DNA of 64,000 nt from Actinosynnema pretiosum (GCF_024171695.1 NZ_JAMTCF010000021.1:109193-173192), one strand, 5' to 3'. Numbered from the stretch's first letter, positions 15,975-24,646 are shown. A program made the numbers and translations. The notes: generated by a model from the letters alone, not told the origin.

Positions 15975-16056
15975 CCGACAACTACCTCCGGACGCCGACA
16001 CCCTCACCGACAACTAGGTCCGGACACCGACAACTTCAGCCGGACAGGACACCACC
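15975..16056. repeat. Right end and TnsB-type sites of Tn7-like element
   Basis: Three 19-bp repeats lie in the same orientation: CCGACAACTACCTCCGGAC (15975-15993), CCGACAACTAGGTCCGGAC (16007-16025) and CCGACAACTTCAGCCGGAC (16027-16045). The terminus follows at 16051 (...GGACAGGACA), then the target duplication CCACC (16052-16056). The tnsA promoter must lie within or next to these sites (tnsA starts at 15932), so TnsB binding could repress the operon. Confidence 0.9.
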
Positions 16057-16102
16057 CCTCACCTCCCGAGTGACCGTTGTCACCACCCGGTCACTCAGAG
16101 TA

Positions 16103-16113
16103 TGGTCTAGACC
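16103..16113. promoter_or_regulatory. DasR operator (dre) upstream of LPMO
   Basis: TGGTCTAGACC followed by G matches 11 of the 12 core bases of the palindromic DasR response element TGGTCTAGACCA. It lies 110 bp before the LPMO ATG. DasR, a GntR-family regulator sensing glucosamine-6-phosphate, controls chitin use in streptomycetes, so the LPMO is probably in the chitin/N-acetylglucosamine regulon. The Tn7-like element ends 51 bp upstream and leaves the site intact. Confidence 0.8.
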
Positions 16114-16222
16114 GGCCGCCGCATTGGTGAACGACCGAGCCAATGCGGTTCTCTCCTCGCACCGCACGCTGCCAGGTCGGCGTTCGCCTCACCGCGTACC
16201 GCCCGTCCGATGGGAGCCGACC

Positions 16223-16738
16223 ATGCAACTCCGCCGAAGGATCGCGGCACTGGCCTCAGGCGCGCTCGTCGCGCCGCTGGCCGTCGTGGCGCTGCCGAGC
16301 ACCCCCGCGTTCGCGCACGGCTACATCTCGTCCCCTCCGAGCAGGCAGGCGCAGTGCGCCCAGAACACGGTGTCCTGCGGCGACATCAAGTGGGAGCCGC
16401 AGAGCGTCGAAGGGCCCAAGGGCCTGCGCAGCTGCAACGGCGGGGTCGCGCGCTTCGCCGAGCTGAACGAGAACAACAAGGGCTGGAAGGCCACCTCGAC
16501 CGGCCGGACGGTGACGTTCAACTGGACCTTCACCGCCCGCCACCGCACCTCGAACTACGAGTACTACGTGAACGGCTCCAGGGTCGCCGTCGTCGACGGC
16601 GGCAACCAGATCCCCGGCGCGGTGGTGACGCACACCGTCACCCTGCCGTCCAGCGGCAGGCAGACCGTGCTGGCCATCTGGAACATCGGTGACACCCCGA
16701 ACGCGTTCTACTCCTGCGTGGACGTGTCCGCGAGCTGA
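16223..16738 (+). CDS. AA10 lytic polysaccharide monooxygenase
   Basis: A 171-residue secreted copper enzyme. The signal peptide ends ...TPAFA before His32 (HGYISSPPSRQAQC), so the mature protein starts with the copper-brace histidine; the second ligand is His107 in FTARHRTSNYEYY. NAFYSCVDVSAS at the C-terminus is standard for the family and Phe162 fills the axial site. It is a single catalytic domain without a carbohydrate-binding module. It oxidatively cleaves chitin or cellulose outside the cell; the DasR site upstream favours chitin. ATG 16223 gives the standard signal peptide. Confidence 0.95.
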   Translation: MQLRRRIAALASGALVAPLAVVALPSTPAFAHGYISSPPSRQAQCAQNTVSCGDIKWEPQSVEGPKGLRSCNGGVARFAELNENNKGWKATSTGRTVTFNWTFTARHRTSNYEYYVNGSRVAVVDGGNQIPGAVVTHTVTLPSSGRQTVLAIWNIGDTPNAFYSCVDVSAS

Positions 16739-16751
16739 TCCGACCGACCGC

Positions 16752-16784
16752 GAGCGCCCCGCCCGGACCTCGGGCGGGGCGCTC
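16752..16784. terminator. Terminator after LPMO gene
   Basis: GAGCGCCCCGCCCG (16752-16765) and CGGGCGGGGCGCTC (16771-16784) form a perfect 14-bp stem with a 5-nt loop, followed by CGCTTTATT. It starts 14 nt after the LPMO stop. The remaining gap to 17140 (about 350 bp) is relatively AT-rich and has the direct repeat CGAGAATAAA at 17111-17120 and 17121-17130, just before the next gene. Confidence 0.9.
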
Positions 16785-17140
16785 CGCTTTATTCCGAATA
16801 ATTCCCGATGGATTCACGGGGCAGCACCGAGCGCACTTCCCACGAAAGGGTGAGAGTTCCGTCACATAAACGGAACACCATCGCCGGTTGCGGCGATCAC
16901 TCAATACACCTAACAACGCGGTGAAACCGCAGCGGAGCACCAAACTAGCAGGTAGACCCCGCCAGGCCTCACTCCATCAGATTAATCCCGAATGGATGAA
17001 CCGGACAGGCGTCAACCCCACTGCAACTCGGCCTGGGGTTTCCCCTGCCCCCACCGCGTGCCATACGGTGACCGAAATCCGACACCGAGAAGCCGACCTC
17101 GAACACAGCCCGAGAATAAACGAGAATAAAACCAGGGACC

Positions 17141-17305
17141 ATGCAGAAACAACCCCACGCGGAACTGCCCCCGGACCTCGCCAGAACCCCGCTGCGGGAG
17201 CTGGGCGACCCCGGCGGCGACGCGGTCGAGCGGCTGGCGGCCCGACTGCTGGCCAGGGTCCGCTCGACCGCGCCGCAGGACCTCGTCCACGAGCGGTGCG
17301 ACTGA
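17141..17305 (+). CDS. FxsA-leader-like small peptide
   Basis: A 54-residue peptide, ATG 17141 behind an AGGGA site, that shares one base with the next gene (TGATG at 17303-17307). The segment LPPDLARTPLRELGDPGGDA followed by VERLAARLLARVR resembles the leader of FxSxx-COOH (FxsA) RiPP precursors, which carry a PDL..PL.EL motif and an amphipathic helix. The C-terminus ends HERCD instead of FxSxx, so the normal core is absent. It may be a diverged precursor, a recognition-element remnant, or a different RiPP class with core near APQDLVHERCD. The resemblance is my pattern match and was not searched. Confidence 0.6.
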   Translation: MQKQPHAELPPDLARTPLRELGDPGGDAVERLAARLLARVRSTAPQDLVHERCD

Positions 17306-19056
17306 TGCCCACGGCCACCGCGACCCCCGACACCCGCTCGCAGCTGTGCTCCGCCGTCCTCGCGGGCCCGTCCGACCGCCGCGCGCCCCGCGCGCTGCGC
17401 GACCGGGTGCTGGCCGAGCGCAAGGAGCAGCTGCTCGTCCTGCGCCACGCGCTCGCCACCTCCGCCCCCTCGGGCTTCCCCGCCGGGTGCGCCGACCGCG
17501 CCTGGCACGTCCTGGTCGCCGCCGACGACGCCGACCCCGACTCCACCGCCGACGTGCTGCTGTCGCCGCCGGTCGGCCTGTGGCTGGTCAGGGCGCTGCG
17601 CAGGCTGGCGCTGGGCCTGACCGCAGGCCCCCGCGCGCGCCCCGACCTCGGCGCGCTGAGCGCGGTGGCCGCCGCGTCGGCGCTGCGCGCGGGCGTGCCG
17701 TTCCAGCTCGACGTCCCCGTCGCGCACGGCGTCGTCACCCTGCCCACGGTCGGCTGGTTCACCCTGCCGCCGGGCCCCGCCGACGACCGCCCGACCCACC
17801 TGCCGCTGCGCCACGACGGCGGCCGGTTCGCGCTCGACACCCCGCCCAGCGCGCCGGAGGCCGCCTTCCAGCGGCTGGACGCGCACCGCTGCGGCACCGG
17901 CGAGCACCCGCTGACCGCCGTGCTGGAGGACGTCGACCCGCACCGCGCGTTCACCGACCCGGTCCCGCCCGCGCCCCTCGACGAGACCGGCCGCGCGCGC
18001 TGGACCGCGCTGCTCGACCGGGCCTGGGAGCTGCTGGAGCGCTGCGCGCCCGACCACGCGGCCGAGCTGTCCGGCGGCCCGCTCACCCTCGTGCCGCCCA
18101 CCGGGGCCGAGCACGACGGGTCCTCGTCCGCCGCCGCGTTCGGCGCCGTCGCGCTGCCCGAGGCGGCGACCGCGACCGAGCTGGCGGAGCTGCTGGTGCG
18201 CGAGCGGCAGCACGGCAAGCTCAGCGCGCTCACCGGCCTGGTGCGGCTGCACGACGCCGACGCGACGCCGAGCTTCCACGCCCCGTGGCGCGACGACCCG
18301 AGGCCGCTCGGCGCGGTGCTGCACGGGATCTACGCGCTGACCGGGGTCGCCGAGCTGTGGCACGGGCTGCGCGCCGGGCTGCCCGCCGACCAGCGGGCGG
18401 ACGCCGAGTACGCGTTCGCGCTGCGCAGGGCGCAGGTCCGCGCCGCTATGGGGACCGTGCTGAACGCGCCCGAGCTGACGGCGGAGGGCCGCGCGCTGCT
18501 GGCCGCCTGCGCGCACCGGCTGGACGCGTGCGCCGACCAGCCCGCCGTGGAGGTGGTGCGGGCGGTGGACCGGGTGGTGGCCGAGCACCGGGCGCTGTGG
18601 CGGATCAGGCACGTGCGCCCGTACCCGGCGGACGTGTCCTGCCTGACCGGCGCGTGGTTGGAACGCCGCCCGAAGCCGTTCCGGTTGCAGGTGCGGACCG
18701 AAGTTCACCCGACCGGGGCTGATCTGCCGGAGGCCGACCCGTCGGGCGCGGGCCGGGCGCCCGCGCGGGCCGCGCTGCTGCGCGCGCTCGCCACCGGGGA
18801 GCGGATGCCGGTCGCGGACGAGGTCGACGCGGCGTGCGCGCGCGGCGACGTGCGCACCGCCCTGGCCGGGTACCGCAAGCGCTTGCTGGCCGAGCCGGAC
18901 GACCTCCAGGCCTGGGCCGGTCTGGCGCTGGCCTCGCGCCGGGAAGCGCTGCTCGCGGTGCCCGAGGTGGTCAAGGCCGTGCACGCGGACGCGCTGGCCC
19001 GCACCGGAACCCCGCCGGACCCGCTGCTGCTGGCCGACTGGGTCGGGGAGCGCTGA
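17305..19056 (+). CDS. HExxH-domain peptide-modification protein, RERQH variant
   Basis: A 583-residue protein of the HEXXH-motif family associated with FxsA-type RiPPs (the same domain is named aKG-HExxH peptide beta-hydroxylase in some annotations). The conserved block LLVRERQHGKLSALTGLVRL, then APWRDDPRPLGAVLHGIYAL and GVAELWHGLR, aligns with the family, where the motif is normally HEFQH. Here residues 299-303 are R-E-R-Q-H, so the first metal-binding His is lost while Glu300 and His303 remain. It is translationally coupled to the 54-aa FxsA-like peptide. No radical-SAM FxsB is adjacent. The C-terminal 100 residues are TPR-like. Confidence 0.75.
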   Translation: MPTATATPDTRSQLCSAVLAGPSDRRAPRALRDRVLAERKEQLLVLRHALATSAPSGFPAGCADRAWHVLVAADDADPDSTADVLLSPPVGLWLVRALRRLALGLTAGPRARPDLGALSAVAAASALRAGVPFQLDVPVAHGVVTLPTVGWFTLPPGPADDRPTHLPLRHDGGRFALDTPPSAPEAAFQRLDAHRCGTGEHPLTAVLEDVDPHRAFTDPVPPAPLDETGRARWTALLDRAWELLERCAPDHAAELSGGPLTLVPPTGAEHDGSSSAAAFGAVALPEAATATELAELLVRERQHGKLSALTGLVRLHDADATPSFHAPWRDDPRPLGAVLHGIYALTGVAELWHGLRAGLPADQRADAEYAFALRRAQVRAAMGTVLNAPELTAEGRALLAACAHRLDACADQPAVEVVRAVDRVVAEHRALWRIRHVRPYPADVSCLTGAWLERRPKPFRLQVRTEVHPTGADLPEADPSGAGRAPARAALLRALATGERMPVADEVDAACARGDVRTALAGYRKRLLAEPDDLQAWAGLALASRREALLAVPEVVKAVHADALARTGTPPDPLLLADWVGER

Positions 19057-19189
19057 CCGGAGCGCCGGCCGGGAGCGCCGCGGAGCACCGGGACCAAGCG
19101 CCCGGAGCCCAAGCGCGCCAAGCGCTTCCCACCCCGCTACGCCTCCTCCGCCGACCTCGCAACGTCTCGCACCTCACGCGGATTTTTGT

Positions 19190-19219
19190 TTGCACGGTCC
19201 CGGTCGCCCGGCATAACGT
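19190..19219 (+). promoter_or_regulatory. Sigma-70-type promoter of orphan transcript
   Basis: TTGCAC at 19190-19195 and ATAACG/TAACGT around 19213-19219, spaced about 17 bp, form a recognisable -35/-10 pair in an otherwise GC-rich region. It is followed within about 15 nt by a perfect AAGGAGGT ribosome site. Confidence 0.5.
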
Positions 19220-19250
19220 TCGGGTACACGAGGAAGGAGGTGGTCCCAAG

Positions 19251-19292
19251 TTGTGTAGCTATAGGACTCGTCGTGAGGTGGCTGTCCGCTAG
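19251..19292 (+). CDS. Possible 13-residue ORF with strong ribosome site
   Basis: A TTG start at 19251 follows the perfect Shine-Dalgarno AAGGAGGT (19234-19241) by 9 nt and encodes MCSYRTRREVAVR, ending TAG at 19290-19292. It is too short to classify. The strength and spacing of the ribosome site are the main evidence. The peptide is basic, with one Cys. It may be a leader peptide whose translation controls the overlapping hairpin. Confidence 0.4.
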   Translation: MCSYRTRREVAVR

Positions 19293-19452
19293 GACCCGGC
19301 CTGATCTCGGCTGAGCCTGGCGAATACCAGGCAGCCACCCGCCCCCGTCTGCTCCGAGCCAGTCCACTCGGCCCGCGCACCGGCTCCACGCGCGGGAAGC
19401 GGCACCGGGGTCGTCTCTTCCTCGGCCCGGAAGGCCTGGAAGGAAAACACCC

Positions 19453-19492
19453 AGGGCCGCCCGCCCCCGACTGATCGGGGATGGGCGGCCCT
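19453..19492. terminator. Strong terminator of orphan transcript
   Basis: AGGGCCGCCC (19453-19462) pairs with GGGCGGCCCT (19483-19492); inside, CCCCGA pairs with TCGGGG around a CTGA loop, giving a long two-part stem followed by GTGGTGTT. It ends the orphan transcript; 170 bp further on is the convergent csbD-like gene. Confidence 0.75.
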
Positions 19493-19663
19493 GTGGTGTT
19501 CCGGGCGCGCGGCATCACGCCGCGCAGTGCCGAATGTGTGCCCTCACGGGCGGTAGCACGGGTGGAACGTCCCACCCGGACCGGTCGTCGGCGTGTCCCG
19601 CGCCCTCCACGACCGGTGATCGCACCTCGGAGTTCGAGGAGCAGGCCCTGCGCGTCGCCAGCG

Positions 19664-19837
19664 CTACTTCCGGAACGCGTCCTTGACCTTCTCAATGCCC
19701 TGCTTCAGGGCACCGGACGCGCGCTCAGCGCGGCCCTCGGCCTGCCACTGCTCGTTCCCGGTCGCCTCGCCCACGCCCTCCTTGGCACGGCCCTTCAGCT
19801 CCTCGGCCTTGTTGCTCGCCTTGTCGTCGATCCCCAT
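19664..19837 (-). CDS. CsbD-family stress protein
   Basis: A 57-residue, highly charged CsbD-like protein (MGIDDKASNKAEELKGRAKE, GNEQWQAEGRAERASG). CsbD proteins are small helical general-stress proteins of unknown mechanism, usually under a stress sigma factor. ATG 19837 has an AAAGGA ribosome site; the longer in-frame start at 19873 is not favoured. It is monocistronic. The 285 bp on its upstream side separates it from the divergent ANTAR gene and holds no other gene I can support. Confidence 0.88.
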   Translation of the reverse strand: MGIDDKASNKAEELKGRAKEGVGEATGNEQWQAEGRAERASGALKQGIEKVKDAFRK

Positions 19838-20122
19838 GACCGGTCCTTTCGGTGGAGTCCGCTGTGCTCTCACTGACTACCCCCGCGACACCGACCGGAA
19901 ACCGGGACCTCATGTGCACACCGCGACCAGGGCTCGACTACGGTGATCGTCCTACGCGGTTGAAAAGCCAGCCGCAAGCCACCGGGTGTCCAAACCAGGG
20001 CGCCTGGGTCAGCGAGGGAACTCGTGCTGTGGGCTTGCCGGAGCTGGCTCGTCGACGCGCGTCCGTCCCCTCGCACCGCTGGCAGGCGCTGACCAGTTCC
20101 GACGTGCGAGAGGAGCCCGACC

Positions 20123-20614
20123 GTGGTCGGGGACATGGGCCAGGACGATTCGCTGACCGCGCGGATCGCCAGCCTCGAAGCCGAGGTGAGGGGATTGCGC
20201 AACGCGGTGCAGACGCGCACCGTGATCGGGCAGGCGACCGGACTCATCGCGGCGGTGCAGGGGTGCACCCCGCAACAGGGGTTCCAGCTGCTGGTCCGCA
20301 TGTCGCAGCACCACAACGTCAAGCTGCACACCATCGCCGTGAAGCTGATAGACCTCGCGGCCGAGCTGGGACCGCACCGCGCGGTGCGCGCGGTCCAGGT
20401 GTCCGAGGAGCAGACCGGCGTGCCGACCCCCGTCGACTGGCCGGGGGCTGACGTGGTGCAGGCCGCCCGGCAGCTCGTGGCCGCCTACGACGCGGCTACC
20501 GCGTCGAGCGGCCACGAGCCCGAGGCGCGAAGACAGCTGACCGACCAGGTGAACCTCGCCGGTCAGCTCCTCGCCGAGCGGCTCACCGAGGTCGGCTGGC
20601 TCCCTGGGAGCTGA
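20123..20614 (+). CDS. ANTAR-domain protein with N-terminal coiled coil
   Basis: A 163-residue protein. A short coiled coil (ARIASLEAEVRGLRNAVQ, about residues 13-31) precedes an ANTAR-type RNA-binding helix bundle (RTVIGQATGLIAAVQGCTPQ, up to about residue 90) and a helical tail. ANTAR proteins prevent transcription termination by binding dual hairpins in nascent RNA; this one has no receiver or GAF domain, so its signal is unknown. GTG 20123 has AGGAG 7 nt upstream. Its last 52 bp overlap the end of the convergent treZ gene. Confidence 0.85.
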   Translation: MVGDMGQDDSLTARIASLEAEVRGLRNAVQTRTVIGQATGLIAAVQGCTPQQGFQLLVRMSQHHNVKLHTIAVKLIDLAAELGPHRAVRAVQVSEEQTGVPTPVDWPGADVVQAARQLVAAYDAATASSGHEPEARRQLTDQVNLAGQLLAERLTEVGWLPGS

Positions 20615-22425
20615 ACGACCGCGAACGTCTCCGCGGGCAGGCTGAGCACCTGCCCCGCGACCTTCGCCTCACCGGAGGCGAGCAGGACGGCGACGGGCGC
20701 GACGCCGAGGTCGACCTCGGCGTCGCGGGCCCCGGAGCCCGCCGCGTCGGAACCGGTGAGGGCGCCGTCGGCGCCGCCCGCCGCGCCAGCCCCGACAGCC
20801 GCACCGGTGACGGCGCCGACCGCGCCCTCACCGGGGTGAACGCCTCCGGCGGGCGTGAGGTTGCACAGCAGCCGCAGATCGCCCCGGTGCAGCACCAGCA
20901 CCGACCCGCGCTGCTCGACGCGGAACCGGTCCAGCCTCGGGTCGGCCAGGTCCGGGTGCTCGCGCCGCAGCCGGATCAGCGCCCGGTGCAGTTCGAGGAC
21001 CCGCGCGTGCTCGGGCCGCCCGACCTCGGCCCAGTCCAGCTTGGACGCCTCGACGGTGGCCGGGTCGACCGGGTCGGGCACGTCCGACTCGCCCCAGCCG
21101 TGCCTGGCGAACTCGCGCCGCCGCCCGGTCCGGACCGCCTCGGCCAGCTGCGGGTCGGGGAACGAGGCGAAGAACCGCCACGGCGTGCGGGCGCCCCACT
21201 CCTCCCCCATGAACAGCATCGGCGTGTACGGGGAGCACAGGACGATGGCCGCCCCGATCGCGAGCCGCTCCGGCGACACGGTCGCGGTCAGCCGGTCGCC
21301 GGTGGCCCGGTTCCCGATCTGGTCGTGGTTCTGCAGGTAGGCCAGGAACCGGTAGCCGGGCAGCCGGTCGCGGTCCACCGGCCTGCCGTGCGCGCGGCCC
21401 CGGAACGACGACCACGTGCCGTCGTGCAGGAACACCCGCTCCAGCGTGGTCGCCAGCTTCCCCTCGAAGTCCGGGTAGTAGCCGAACGTCTCGCCCGACA
21501 GGGCGACGTGCAGCGCGTGGTGCAGGTCGTCGGCCCACTGGGCGTGCAACCCGTAGCCGCCGCCCTCGCGCGCGGTCACCAGCCGGGCGTCGTTGAGGTC
21601 GGACTCGGCGATGAGGGTGAGCGGGCGGCGCAGCGCGGCGGACAGCGCGTCGACCTCCCGCGCGAGCTGCTCCAGCAGGTGCGTGGCGGACCGGTCGAGC
21701 AGGGCGTGCACGGCGTCGAGCCGCAGCCCGTCGACGTGGAAGTCCCGCAGCCAGCCGAGCGCGTTGTCGACGACGTAGCGCCGCACCTCGTCCGCGCCGG
21801 ACCCGTCCAGGTTGAGGCCGGGCCCCCACTCGTTGCTGCCCGCGAAGTACGGCCCGAACCGGTCGAGGTAGGCGCCGGACGGCCCGAGGTGGTTGTAGAC
21901 GACGTCCAGCAGCACGGCCAGGCCGCGCGCGTGGCAGGCGTCCACGAACCGCTTGAACCCGTCCGGCCCGCCGTAGGGCTCGTGCACCGCGCCCCACAGC
22001 ACGCCGTCGTAGCCCCAGCCGGACGGCCCGTCGAACGAGTTGACCGGCAGCACCTCGACGTGGGTGACGCCCAGGTCGGCGAGGTGGTCCAGCCGCTCGA
22101 CCGCGGAGTCGAAGGTGCCGCCGGGGGTGAACGTGCCGACGTGCAGCTCGTAGACCACCGCGCCGGGCAGCGCGCGCCCGGTCCAGCCGTCGTCGGTCCA
22201 GGTGAACGCGTCGTGGTCGTAGACGCGGGACGGGCCGTGCACCCCGTCCGGCTGGCGCAGCGAGCGCGGGTCGGGCAGCGCGTCGCCGTCGAGCACGAAC
22301 GCGTAGTCGGTCCCGGTGGCGTCGCTGTGCCACCAGCCGCCGCCGACGGGGGTCATGTCGTGGTCCTGGCCGTCGACCCGGACGACGACGCCGTCCCGGT
22401 CGGGGGCCCACACCGTGAAGGTCAC
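20563..22425 (-). CDS. treZ: Malto-oligosyltrehalose trehalohydrolase TreZ
   Basis: A 620-residue GH13 enzyme. The N-terminal immunoglobulin-like domain reads VWAPDRDGVVVRVDGQ; the barrel has VDGLRLDAVHALLD (nucleophile Asp), LTLIAESDLND (acid Glu) and LQNHDQIGNRA (His-Asp). It releases trehalose from malto-oligosyltrehalose made by TreY. The GTG start overlaps the treY stop (GTGA, 22425-22422). The C-terminal sheet is interrupted by a Gly/Ala-rich insertion of about 35 residues (around 20720-20830), and the last codons overlap the ANTAR gene on the other strand. Confidence 0.93.
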   Translation of the reverse strand: MTFTVWAPDRDGVVVRVDGQDHDMTPVGGGWWHSDATGTDYAFVLDGDALPDPRSLRQPDGVHGPSRVYDHDAFTWTDDGWTGRALPGAVVYELHVGTFTPGGTFDSAVERLDHLADLGVTHVEVLPVNSFDGPSGWGYDGVLWGAVHEPYGGPDGFKRFVDACHARGLAVLLDVVYNHLGPSGAYLDRFGPYFAGSNEWGPGLNLDGSGADEVRRYVVDNALGWLRDFHVDGLRLDAVHALLDRSATHLLEQLAREVDALSAALRRPLTLIAESDLNDARLVTAREGGGYGLHAQWADDLHHALHVALSGETFGYYPDFEGKLATTLERVFLHDGTWSSFRGRAHGRPVDRDRLPGYRFLAYLQNHDQIGNRATGDRLTATVSPERLAIGAAIVLCSPYTPMLFMGEEWGARTPWRFFASFPDPQLAEAVRTGRRREFARHGWGESDVPDPVDPATVEASKLDWAEVGRPEHARVLELHRALIRLRREHPDLADPRLDRFRVEQRGSVLVLHRGDLRLLCNLTPAGGVHPGEGAVGAVTGAAVGAGAAGGADGALTGSDAAGSGARDAEVDLGVAPVAVLLASGEAKVAGQVLSLPAETFAVVQLPGSQPTSVSRSARS

Positions 22426-24646
22426 CGGTCTCCTCGCACGAGCAGGGCGACGGGGTAGCGGTCGAGCAGGTCGGCCAGCGCGGGCGCTGCGTTGGCGTCC
22501 CCTGGACCGGTGACCGCGCGGCCGGTGAGCACGTCGGTCCACTCGCCGGGCGGCAGCGGCAGCACGGTGCTCCCCCAGCCACCGGCGCGGGCCAGGCCCA
22601 CCGGGAGCCGGGTCGCGACGGTGATCAGCCCGGTGCGCTCGAACGCGAGCGCGTGCGCCGAGGCGGGTCCGGCGGCGGGCACCGGCCGGTAGCCCCGGAA
22701 CAGCTCGGGCCGCTGCCTGCGCAGCCGCAGCGCGCGCGAGGTGACCAGCAGCTTCGCCGCGCCGGAGTCGTCGACCTCGGGCAGCCACCCGGCGTCGACG
22801 CGCTCCAGCAGGGCGCGCCGGGGCGCGTAGTCCACCGGCCGCCGGTTGTCCGGGTCGACCAGGGACAGGTCCCACAGCTCGGTGCCCTGGTACACGTCGG
22901 GCACGCCCGGCGCGGTGAGCTGCACGAGCTTCTGCCCGAGCGCGTTGGACCAGCCGGCGTCCACGATGCCGTCGACGAACGCGGCGACCTCGCCCGCCGT
23001 CTCGGAGCCCAGCACGGCGGCGGGCCAGGCGTCGACGGCGGCCTCGAACTCCTCGTCGTGGTCGACCCAGGTGGTGCGGACCTTGGACTCCTTGGCCGCC
23101 TTCTCCAGGTAGGCGCGCATCCGGTCGGCGCTGACCGGCCACGCGCCGACCAGCGACTGCCAGGCCAGGGAGTTCAGGCTCGGCTCGTCGATGGGGTGCG
23201 CGGCGCTCCACCGGCGGACGGCGGCGGCGAACTCGTCCGGCACCTCGGCGAGCACGGCGAGCCGGGCCCGCACGTCCTCGGAGCGCTTGGTGTCGTGCGT
23301 GGACAGCGCCGTCATGGTGTCCGGGGAGCCGGACTCGCGGGCGGCGGCCCTGCGGTGGAACTCCTCCGGGGTGACGCCGAACCGGTCGGGGGCGCCGCCG
23401 ACCTCGTTGAGGGCGACGAACCGGGTGAACCGGTAGAACGCGGTGTCCTCGGTGCCCTTGGCGACGACCATGCCGGAGGTCTGCTGGAGCCGGGTGGCCA
23501 GCTCGCCGGTCGGGTCGGCGCGCACGGCCGCGTCGAGCGCCTCGGCGGCCGGTCCCCCGGCGCGGCGCACGGCGGTGGCCCAGTCCTGCTCGCCCTCGGG
23601 CAGGTAGGAGCGGTACACCGGGAACGCGGCCATGACGGCGGCGACGGCCTCGCGGGCCTGCTCGACGTCCACGCCCTCGGGGAGGGAGGGTTCGAGCAGC
23701 GCGGCGATCCGGCGCACCTCGGCGCGCAGGATCGTGGACGCGACCAGCGCGCGGCACTCGTGCTCGACGGCGGCGAAGTCGGTGGGCACGCCCAGCTCGA
23801 CCGCGAGGTCGGTGAACGGCCCCTCCCCCGCCGGGTCGACGAACAGCCCGCACACCTCGCGCAGCGCGTCGTAGCCGGTGGTGCCCGCGACGGGCCAGCT
23901 GACCGGCAGCGACTCGTCGGGGCCGAGGATCTTCTCCACGACGACCCACGCGCCGCTGCGCGCGGCCAGGTCGCGGGCGTACCCGCCGGGGTCGGCGAGG
24001 CCGTCCGGGTGGTCGACGCGCAGGCCGGTGACGTCGCCCTCGGCGACCCAGCGCAGCACCTCGCCGTGGGTGGCGTCGAACACCTCGGGGTCCTCGACGC
24101 GGACGGCGGCGAGCGTGGTGATGTCGAAGAACCGGCGGTAGTTCAGCTCGGCGTTGCCGCGCCGCCAGAACGCGAGCCGGTAGTGCTCGTGCTCCTCCTC
24201 CGAGTCCTCGTCACCGGCGAAGGGCAGCAGCAGCGAGCCGTCGGACCAGTCGATGTCGAAGTAGCGGGCGTACCGGGAGCCCCGGCCGTTCTCCATGACG
24301 TCGGTCCACCACGCGTTGACCGGGGTGGAGTCGACGGCCATGTGGTTGGGCACGATGTCGACCACGAACCCGAGGCCCGCGCCGCGCACGGCCTTGGCCA
24401 GCGACGCCCTGCCCTGCTCGCCGCCGAAGTCGGCGCGGGCGCGGGTGGGGTCGGTGACGTCGTAGCCGTGCGTGGAGCCGGGGACGGCCTCCAGCAGCGG
24501 GGACGCGTAGAGCGCGCCCGCGCCGAGCGCGTCGAGGTAGTCGAGCGCGGCCTCGGCGTGGGCGAAGGTGAAGTCCGGGGTGAACTGGAGCCGGTAGGTG
24601 GAGCTGGGGGGAGCCGGACGGCTCCCCCCAGCGCGCTCGGACGTGC

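Larger units (their letters stand above)
9804..16051 (-). mobile_element. Complete Tn7-like transposon, 6,248 bp
   Basis: Bounded by inverted termini: the left begins TGTCCCGTCCGGGTGAAG and the right, read inward from 16051, begins TGTCCTGTCCGGCTGAAG; over the first 25 bp they differ at only two positions. Flanking CCACC occurs on both sides (9799-9803 and 16052-16056), a perfect 5-bp duplication as expected for Tn7-family insertion. Contents, all on the minus strand, are tnsA, tnsB, tnsC, tniQ and one nucleotidyltransferase gene. No tnsE, no second tniQ/tnsD and no cas genes are present. It sits between the EndoU toxin gene and the LPMO gene, 51 bp from the LPMO operator. Confidence 0.93.
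19220..19492 (+). ncRNA. Candidate structured orphan transcript
   Basis: A self-contained unit with promoter (19190-19219), strong ribosome site (19234-19241), 13-codon ORF, hairpins and a terminator at 19453-19492, and no downstream gene on the same strand for over 600 bp. GGTGGCT (19277-19283) can pair with AGCCACC (19333-19339), enclosing a second hairpin GCCTGG/CCAGGC (19315-19320 with 19327-19332, loop CGAATA). The 5' arm lies inside the tiny ORF, so translation would open the stem. It could be an sRNA, a dual-function RNA or a leader whose gene was lost. Together with the flanks it accounts for the 607-bp gap 19057-19663. Confidence 0.45.
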
